DNA of 7,318 nucleotides, taken from the NCBI GenBank assembly GCA_023396625.1, contig JAEWVY010000195.1, positions 1-7,318 of the forward strand, read 5' to 3'. The stretch is from Pseudomonadota bacterium. Its GTDB lineage: Bacteria > Pseudomonadota > Gammaproteobacteria > Burkholderiales > Burkholderiaceae_C. Position numbers and translations under genes: made by a program. Below are positions 1-6,365 of this stretch, piece after piece; position 1 is the first letter of the stretch; the number at the start of each line of letters is the position of its first letter. The notes below the pieces were generated by a model that had not been told where the DNA came from, did no database searches, and saw only the letters and a list, made by a program, of their open reading frames with translations.

Positions 1-92
1 CCTTTCGCATGTTGAGCGTCGACTCGTTTCTGGCCCCCGCCCAGGCGGGCCGCGGCGCGCTTCTTTTCCAATTGTTCCAGGATGTCGTGCAT
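1..92 (-). CDS. pccB: Propionyl-CoA (acyl-CoA) carboxylase, carboxyltransferase beta subunit, N-terminal fragment
   Basis: Only the first 30 codons are inside the window; the gene continues past base 1. The visible peptide starts MHDILEQLEKKRAAARLGGG and goes on with QKRVDAQHAK. This is the usual start of biotin-dependent acyl-CoA carboxylase beta chains, just before their TARERI segment. The family transfers CO2 from carboxybiotin to propionyl-CoA, giving (S)-methylmalonyl-CoA in the cytoplasm. The ATG lies 17 bases after the meaB stop, so the two are probably on one transcript. The ribosome site is weak (GAG about 10 bases upstream). With the mutase and MeaB upstream, propionyl-CoA is a better guess for the substrate than methylcrotonyl- or acetyl-CoA, but the substrate pocket is not visible. 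The partner biotin carboxylase subunit is presumably further downstream. Confidence 0.85.
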   Translation of the reverse strand, partial: MHDILEQLEKKRAAARLGGGQKRVDAQHAK

Positions 93-109
93 GGTTGTTT
101 CTCGATCGC

Positions 110-1201
110 TCAAATCTCCGTTCGCCCTGAGCCTGTCGAAGGGCTGGCAGATGCGTTCGCGTGGGCTTCGACAGGCTCAGCCCGAACGGTTGGAATTCCC
201 TGATAGGCCTGCAGCAACTGGCGCGCGGCGGTGGAGGCGGCCACCCGGCCGGCCGTGACTTCGGCGCCGAGCTGCGGCAACCGCTGGCGCACCTGCGGAT
301 GGGCGCGGAAAGCCTGCTTGAGGCCGGCTTCGATGCGCTCCCACATCCAGGCCAGTGCCTGCTGTTCGCGGCGCGCCGCCAGCTTGCCGCTGGCGGTCTG
401 CAAGGAGCGAAATTCGCTGACCGCGGCCCAGAATGCGTCCACGCCCTGCCCCAGCAGCGCGCTGAGCTGAATAACCTTCGGATGCCAAAGCTTGTCGTCG
501 TGATGCGCATGCTCCGGGTTGCCGTGCAGGCCGAGCAGGCGCAGGCTGGAGGTGATCTGCGCCTGCGCGCGCGTGGCCGCGGCGGCGTCGAGGTCGGCCT
601 TGTTGATCACCACCAGATCGGCCAGCTCCATCACACCTTTCTTGATCGCCTGCAGATCGTCGCCGGCATTGGGCAGCTGCAGCAGGCAGAACATGTCGGT
701 CATGCCGGCCACCGCCGTTTCGCTCTGGCCCACACCCACGGTCTCGACGATGACGATGTCGTAACCCGCCGCCTCGCACACCAACATGGCCTCGCGCGTC
801 TTCTCGGCCACGCCCCCCAGCGTGCCGCTGCTCGGGCTGGGGCGGATGTAGGCCTGCTCGTGCACGGACAGCTTCTCCATCCGGGTCTTGTCGCCTAGGA
901 TGGAGCCGCCCGACACGCTGGACGACGGGTCCACCGCCAGCACCGCCACGCGGTGCCCCTGCGTGATGAGGTACAGCCCCAGCGCCTCGATGAAGGTGGA
1001 CTTGCCGACCCCGGGCACGCCGCTGATGCCTAAGCGAAACGCTTGCCCTGTGTGCTGCAGCAAGGCGGTGAGCAATTCGTCCGCCTGCACCCGGTGGTCG
1101 GCGCGGGTGGACTCGAGCAGCGTGATGGCCTTGGCCACGGCGCGGCGCCGCTGAGCGGGTGTCCCCTGCAGGATGCCGTCCAGGAGAGACAGGTGACTCA
1201 C
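110..1201 (-). CDS. meaB: Methylmalonyl-CoA mutase-associated G-protein chaperone (MeaB/ArgK family)
   Basis: A G3E-family P-loop GTPase that loads adenosylcobalamin onto methylmalonyl-CoA mutase and protects or rescues the enzyme from inactivation. Walker A is GVPGVGKST at residues 61-69. The family-typical DPSSSVSGGSILGDKTRM segment is at about 91-108, ETVGVGQSE at 153-161, and the base-specificity motif NKAD at 200-203. A helical dimerisation tail follows to about residue 335. The start is GTG, overlapping the TGA of the upstream nuclease gene as GTGA, with GGGGGA just upstream; this indicates translational coupling. At 363 residues it is longer than the roughly 330 usual for the family. 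The excess, residues 338-361, is translated from an inverted pair of palindromic repeats, so the C-terminus is repeat-derived and probably disordered. The old name ArgK (arginine kinase) is misleading. The position between mutase and carboxylase genes agrees with the MeaB role. Confidence 0.95.
   Translation of the reverse strand: MSHLSLLDGILQGTPAQRRRAVAKAITLLESTRADHRVQADELLTALLQHTGQAFRLGISGVPGVGKSTFIEALGLYLITQGHRVAVLAVDPSSSVSGGSILGDKTRMEKLSVHEQAYIRPSPSSGTLGGVAEKTREAMLVCEAAGYDIVIVETVGVGQSETAVAGMTDMFCLLQLPNAGDDLQAIKKGVMELADLVVINKADLDAAAATRAQAQITSSLRLLGLHGNPEHAHHDDKLWHPKVIQLSALLGQGVDAFWAAVSEFRSLQTASGKLAARREQQALAWMWERIEAGLKQAFRAHPQVRQRLPQLGAEVTAGRVAASTAARQLLQAYQGIPTVRAEPVEAHANASASPSTGSGRTEI
118..189. 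repeat. Inverted pair of 27-base REP-like hairpin repeats inside the meaB 3' end
   Basis: The left arm is 118-144 and the right arm 163-189, separated by 18 bases and pointing towards each other. Each arm reads CCGTTCG, three bases, TGAGCCTGTCGAAG, three bases (the right arm on the minus strand). Each arm can also fold on itself: GCCCT pairs with AGGGC in the left arm, and GGGCT with AGCCC in the right. The two stems differ by compensatory changes while the loop is identical. The pair is translated as the last residues of MeaB and ends 26 bases before the pccB start codon. Confidence 0.85.
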
Positions 1202-1593
1202 GATTTCCCCCGCATCGTCGCCAAACCTATCCGTTCGCCCTGAGCCTGTCGAAGGGCCTGCGAGGCTTCGACATGCTCACCTCGAACGGAGACCTCTGGG
1301 TTCAGAACAGGGAATCCCTTGGATTTCGCTAGCTCCCGCAGCCGATCCCAATCCCCTGCAATCAACGCCTCCTTCTTCGCTCGCGACCACCCCTTGATCT
1401 GTTGCTCGAACGCGATAGCACCTTCCCGCGTTTCAAATTCACCTTGCCAAACCAACTGCACGGGTTTGCGCATCGCGGTATAGCCAATTCCTCCTGCGTG
1501 ATGCTGTTGCATGCGCGTTTCAATGCTGTCCGTCTGGCCACAGTAGTAGGAGCCATCGGAGCATTGAAGAAGGTAAACATAGAAAGGCCGCAT
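1198..1593 (-). CDS. Single-domain GIY-YIG nuclease (UPF0213/YhbQ-like)
   Basis: The GIY-YIG fold is visible. Y5-V6-Y7 stands for the GIY element and Y17-C18-G19 for YIG. R27 (in ETRMQQH) and E63 (in AIAFEQQIK) match the catalytic arginine and the metal-binding glutamate, so the enzyme should be active on DNA. I chose the ATG at 1593 (131 residues) because MRPFYVYLLQC fits family N-termini. A TTG at 1602 overlaps the TGA of the upstream gene and has AAGG eight bases before it, so 134 residues is a real alternative. The stop overlaps the meaB GTG by four bases. The domain ends near residue 92; residues 102-121 are encoded by a hairpin-repeat pair. Family roles vary (repair, mobile DNA, and site-specific single-strand nucleases controlling transformation). 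Its role here is not known, and nothing links it to propionate metabolism. Confidence 0.88.
   Translation of the reverse strand: MRPFYVYLLQCSDGSYYCGQTDSIETRMQQHHAGGIGYTAMRKPVQLVWQGEFETREGAIAFEQQIKGWSRAKKEALIAGDWDRLRELAKSKGFPVLNPEVSVRGEHVEASQALRQAQGERIGLATMRGKS
1231..1289. repeat. Inverted pair of REP-like hairpin repeats inside the GIY-YIG nuclease 3' end
   Basis: The left arm, 1231-1257, is identical to the left arm at 118-144. The right arm, 1263-1289, is a variant: read on the minus strand it is CCGTTCG, AGG, TGAGCATGTCGAAG, CCT. Only five bases separate the arms. The right arm still folds, using CGAGG against CCTCG in a register shifted by one base. The pair lies inside the nuclease reading frame and ends 30 bases before the meaB GTG. 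Confidence 0.85.
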
Positions 1594-1598
1594 GCTGA

Positions 1599-2102
1599 TC
1601 AATCTTTCGACCTTGGCCAGTCGGCCGAGAAACCAGAGTTCTCTAACTCTCGCAGTTCGCTAAAAAATTCGCTCGCGTGATCATCAGTCCGCGTTTTGAC
1701 CTCTCCCCACGCCTTGCTGAAAGCAGGCAAGGAAAGGTTGAATCGAATTCCGGATCGCCAATTGTCCCAAGTGGCCTTGTCGATTCTCTTTTCCTTCCAC
1801 AGAGCTGCTTGTTTATTACTCAGATCAAAGTAGCGGAAAAACTCATCAAAGGACTTTCGATATTCTTCCTCTGACAAATCTGAATCCAAAAGTGCCTTTA
1901 TCGGAATACCAGCGATAAGTTGACGGTACTCTTTCTCTAATGAATCTTCGAATTGCAGCTTCGCAATTTCCTCTGTCAACTGCAGTTGTCTGCGAATGAA
2001 CCAAAGCCCCGTCATAGAGGCCAGTGCTGCGCTCGCGGCGATCCATTCGGGCAGCTTCCCTCCCATTGTTTCAGTCAGAAATTTGAAGATATCCATCGGC
2101 AT
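1599..2102 (-). CDS. Hypothetical membrane-anchored protein, AT-rich, unknown function
   Basis: A 167-residue product I cannot name with confidence. One hydrophobic segment spans about residues 20-36 (WIAASAALASMTGLWFI) and is followed at once by RR, which by the positive-inside rule puts the rest in the cytoplasm. Next come a charged, helix-prone stretch (about 38-60) and a compact acidic/aromatic region with FFRYFDLSNKQ and WDNWRSGIRFNLSLPAF. That pattern recalls DUF4760-like proteins, but this is memory, not a search. The gene starts 49 bases after the mutase stop and its TGA touches the start of the nuclease gene, so it is co-transcribed and probably coupled. A hand count gives 46/120 GC for 1801-1920 (38 %) against 40/60 for 3001-3060 inside the mutase. 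It is therefore likely a later arrival. No strong Shine-Dalgarno is seen; GATGA lies about 8 bases upstream. Confidence 0.75.
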   Translation of the reverse strand: MPMDIFKFLTETMGGKLPEWIAASAALASMTGLWFIRRQLQLTEEIAKLQFEDSLEKEYRQLIAGIPIKALLDSDLSEEEYRKSFDEFFRYFDLSNKQAALWKEKRIDKATWDNWRSGIRFNLSLPAFSKAWGEVKTRTDDHASEFFSELRELENSGFSADWPRSKD

Positions 2103-2115
2103 GATGTGTTCATCA

Positions 2116-2142
2116 GGGCTTCGACAAGCTCAGCCCGAACGG
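2116..2142 (-). repeat. Solo REP-like hairpin repeat between mutase and hypothetical gene
   Basis: A single 27-base copy in the 48-base gap. Read on the minus strand it has the same CCGTTCG start and a TGAGCTTGTCGAAG core; GGGCT pairs with AGCCC to make a 5-base stem. It begins 8 bases after the mutase stop and ends 13 bases before the next ATG. In the mRNA it would form a hairpin just upstream of that start. I find no partner arm nearby. Confidence 0.8.
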
Positions 2143-2150
2143 ATGTGGAT

Positions 2151-4310
<2,160 letters not shown>

Positions 4311-4420
4311 GGCTGGGACCGTTTGCTTGAAGCTTGTCGAAATGCCTGCTGCGGAGTACCGGACTCGGACAATCGTGGCACGCAGAGATTCGGCACAGGA
4401 AATTGCCAGAATCCCGGAAG

Positions 4421-4449
4421 TTTACATCATTCATAATTATTGATGCAAA
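4421..4449. promoter_or_regulatory. Candidate operator and overlapping divergent promoters between mutase and GntR regulator
   Basis: TTTACATCA (4421-4429) and TGATGCAAA (4441-4449) form an inverted repeat of 9-base arms with one mismatch, separated by 11 bases that include the palindrome ATAATTAT (4433-4440). It is the most AT-rich spot in the divergent gap. For the mutase, TTGCAT and TGTAAA lie inside the two arms 17 bases apart and could be -35 and -10. For the regulator, TTGATG (4440-4445) and TACACT (4464-4469) are 18 bases apart. Both promoter assignments are weak matches; the dyad itself is clear. Binding by the adjacent regulator is inferred from position. Confidence 0.5.
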
Positions 4450-4491
4450 ATATTCTTTTGGCTTACACTCGGCCATCTCACCCGTAAAACC

Positions 4492-5127
4492 ATGTCCGCC
4501 CTGTCCCTTGCTCCACGCGCACTTTATGAAGAAGTGGCCGAGTTGCTCCGCCAACGTATTTTCAAGCGCGAACTCGAACCTGGCAGCTGGATCGACGAAC
4601 TCAAGATTGCCGAGGAATACGGGATCAGCCGCACACCCCTGAGAGAGGCATTGAAAGTTCTGGCCGCTGAGGGTTTGGTCACCATGAAAGTGCGGCGAGG
4701 CGCCTACGTCACGGAGGTGTCGGAAAAGGACTTGACCGACGTCTACCATCTGCTGGGCCTGTTGGAGTCCGACGCTGCCGGCGTGGTGGCCAACCACGCC
4801 ACCGCGGCCGAGCTGGGCGACCTGCAGGCGCTGCACGCCGAACTGGAAAACGCCCTCGCCGACCGGGACCGCTTTTTTGCCGTCAATGAGCGCTTCCACA
4901 TGCGCCTGCTGGAAATCGCCGACAACCGCTGGCGCAATCAGATGGTGGCCGATCTTCGCAAGGTCATGAAGCTCAACCGCCACAGTTCACTGTTCAAGTC
5001 GGGCCGTATCGCGGAGTCACTCGCGGAGCATCGCGCCATCATGGATGCGCTGCTCGCGCGTGATGCGTCCTTGGCGGTCAAAAACATGCAGGCTCATTTC
5101 CGCGGCGGGCTTGAAGCCGCCACCTGA
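4492..5127 (+). CDS. GntR-family transcriptional regulator, FadR/FCD subfamily
   Basis: A 211-residue DNA-binding regulator. The winged helix-turn-helix covers about residues 8-76, with the typical IAEEYGISRTPLREALKVL recognition region (39-57) and the wing GLVTMKVRRGAYV (61-73). The all-helical FCD ligand domain covers about 80-205. H136 (RFHMRLL), H180 (EHRAIMDAL) and H202 (QAHF) fit the metal-binding histidines of FCD domains; N132 stands where many members have aspartate. Such proteins usually respond to an organic acid or acyl-CoA-type metabolite. Divergence from the mutase, with a shared dyad between them, suggests control of the propionate genes and possibly of itself, but the effector is unknown. 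The ATG at 4492 lacks a good Shine-Dalgarno (GTAAAACC precedes it). The helix-turn-helix begins at the normal distance from this start. Confidence 0.9.
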   Translation: MSALSLAPRALYEEVAELLRQRIFKRELEPGSWIDELKIAEEYGISRTPLREALKVLAAEGLVTMKVRRGAYVTEVSEKDLTDVYHLLGLLESDAAGVVANHATAAELGDLQALHAELENALADRDRFFAVNERFHMRLLEIADNRWRNQMVADLRKVMKLNRHSSLFKSGRIAESLAEHRAIMDALLARDASLAVKNMQAHFRGGLEAAT

Positions 5128-5128
5128 C

Positions 5129-5153
5129 GGCCAGCTCAGGCACATTCCTGGCC
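5129..5153. terminator. Possible bidirectional hairpin between convergent genes
   Basis: GGCCAG (5129-5134) pairs with CTGGCC (5148-5153), leaving a 13-base loop. It starts one base after the GntR stop and includes the last codons and stop of the CDF gene. There is no T-run on either side and the stem is only six pairs, so a true intrinsic terminator is doubtful. The position between two converging genes with 8 bases between stops is the main support. Confidence 0.25.
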
Positions 5154-6074
5154 GGCGCGCAACCGGCACCGCTGCGCGTACGCCGGCGCCTCGAGTTGCA
5201 AGGTGACATGCCGGATATCGAATTGCTCGTGCAATTCGAGTTCCGCCGCATGCAGGATGGCGCTGCCATCAATGCCTCGGCTGGCCACGACCAGGTGCGC
5301 TGTCAACGCCACCTCCGCCGTGCCCATGGCCCAGACATGCAGGTCATGGACTTCCGACACGCCGGGCAAAGCCTGCAGGGTCTTGCGTACCGCATTCAAA
5401 TCGATGGTTTCCGGCACGCCATCGAAGAGCAGGTGCAGGGAATGGCGGAACAGACCCCACGTGCCGACCACGATGATCACGGCGATCAGCAGGCTCATGA
5501 CGGGATCGATCCAGCCCCACCCCTGCCAGAGATACAGCGCCCCACCCACCACCACCCCCACGGATACCAGGGCATCGGCTGCCATGTGCAGGAAGGCGCC
5601 GCGGATGTTCAGGTCGCTCTTGCGCCCCTGGCTGAACAGCATCGCGGTGGCCGCGTTGATGACGATGCCGATCGCCGCGACGCCAATGACGGTCGATCCC
5701 TGAGTGCTTTCAGGCTGATGCAGGCGGTCGATCGCCTCCCAGCCGAGCGATCCCATCGCCACGAGAAGCACCAGCGCATTGACGAAGGCCGCGAGGATGG
5801 AAGCCCGTTTCCAGCCATAGGTGTGCCGCACATCAGGGCGCAGCTTGCCGGCCAGCGCCCCGCCCCACGCCAGCACCAGCCCCGCCACATCGCTGAGGTT
5901 ATGCCCGGCATCGGCCAGCAAGGCCAGCGAATTGGCGGCCCAGCCGTAAAACGCTTCCACGGCGACAAAGCCCAGATTGAGCGCGATGCCGATGGCAAAC
6001 GCACGGTTGTATGCCTCGGGGCCGTGGCCGTGGCCGTGGCCATGGGAGTGGGGGTGAGGGTGGCCCGCACTCAT
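5136..6074 (-). CDS. Cation diffusion facilitator (CzcD/ZitB-like) zinc/cobalt/cadmium exporter
   Basis: An inner-membrane proton antiporter of 312 residues that would export Zn2+ and probably Co2+/Cd2+. The N-terminus is His-rich (HPHPHSHGHGHGHG, residues 5-18), a common CDF metal-collecting tail. Six membrane segments are visible at roughly 25-45, 49-70, 91-110, 127-147, 159-181 and 190-209. The transport site has H58 and D62 in segment 2 (HNLSD) and H163 and D167 in segment 5 (HMAAD), the two-histidine pattern of zinc-type members. The cytoplasmic domain (about 213-312) has HDLHVW and HVTLQLE, as in metal-sensing C-termini. The start at 6074 has AAGG nine bases upstream. It converges on the GntR gene. 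A doubtful small ORF upstream overlaps its start by four bases. The family is certain; the exact metal is not readable from sequence. Confidence 0.95.
   Translation of the reverse strand: MSAGHPHPHSHGHGHGHGPEAYNRAFAIGIALNLGFVAVEAFYGWAANSLALLADAGHNLSDVAGLVLAWGGALAGKLRPDVRHTYGWKRASILAAFVNALVLLVAMGSLGWEAIDRLHQPESTQGSTVIGVAAIGIVINAATAMLFSQGRKSDLNIRGAFLHMAADALVSVGVVVGGALYLWQGWGWIDPVMSLLIAVIIVVGTWGLFRHSLHLLFDGVPETIDLNAVRKTLQALPGVSEVHDLHVWAMGTAEVALTAHLVVASRGIDGSAILHAAELELHEQFDIRHVTLQLEAPAYAQRCRLRAGQECA
6021..6062 (-). repeat. Imperfect hexamer tandem repeat encoding the His-rich tail
   Basis: Seven six-base units: GCCGTG three times, then GCCATG, GGAGTG, GGGGTG and AGGGTG. On the minus strand each unit encodes histidine plus glycine, serine or proline. 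Because units are six bases, slippage gains or losses would keep the frame and change only the number of histidines. Confidence 0.8.
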
Positions 6075-6292
6075 TTGAGGTGACCTTCGCGGACGTTCGC
6101 CCCGTCAAGGCATCCAGCCGGTGGCCAATGGCCATCGAAACCGTCCATCAGGAAGTCATGGGGGATGGGTCCATGCCATCCGGCAACACCGCAAAAGGCC
6201 GCGCGGCGCATGTCCGCGAAGATGATGTCAAATAGGGCAGGCATCTGGTGGAGGCGTGTGGTCAGGTTGGTGGCACGATACGGCACGGTCAT
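6071..6292 (-). CDS. Doubtful small ORF (73 residues) upstream of and overlapping the CDF gene
   Basis: It fills most of the 291-base gap between the sigma factor stop and the CDF start. From an ATG at 6292 it would encode MTVPYRATNLTTRLHQMPAL and on to a tail containing GWHGPIPHDFLMDGFDGHW and ending EGHLK. The only real support is that its TGA overlaps the CDF ATG as ATGA, a typical coupling arrangement, and that third positions are moderately GC-rich. Against it: no Shine-Dalgarno, no family I recognise, no signal peptide or membrane segment. The reading frame also stays open upstream into the sigma gene, as random frames do in GC-rich DNA. The rest of the gap (6293-6365) shows no convincing promoter or terminator. 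It may simply be a leader or the promoter region of the exporter. Confidence 0.25.
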   Translation of the reverse strand: MTVPYRATNLTTRLHQMPALFDIIFADMRRAAFCGVAGWHGPIPHDFLMDGFDGHWPPAGCLDGANVREGHLK

Positions 6293-6365
6293 CGCGGGGA
6301 CGATTTTGCGCCTTCGACGGCCTCCAGTTTCCCGCGGCATACGCCCAACATCAGGACGCGAGGTG

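Noticed and set aside
161..898. Long plus-strand frame opposite meaB (245 codons)
   Set aside because: It is the antisense of a gene with intact GTPase motifs; GC-rich third positions keep opposite frames open. The product has no recognisable domain.
2116..2142. Solo hairpin considered as a rho-independent terminator after the mutase
   Set aside because: No T-run follows and the sequence is a copy of the dispersed repeat; the next gene begins 13 bases later.
4328..4341. TGAAGCTTGTCGAA resembling the repeat core, just upstream of the mutase start
   Set aside because: It has an extra base in the core, no conserved CCGTTCG flank and no complementary stem; at best a decayed copy.
5196..6083. 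Plus-strand frame (295 codons) opposite the CDF exporter
   Set aside because: Antisense shadow of a complete six-helix transporter.
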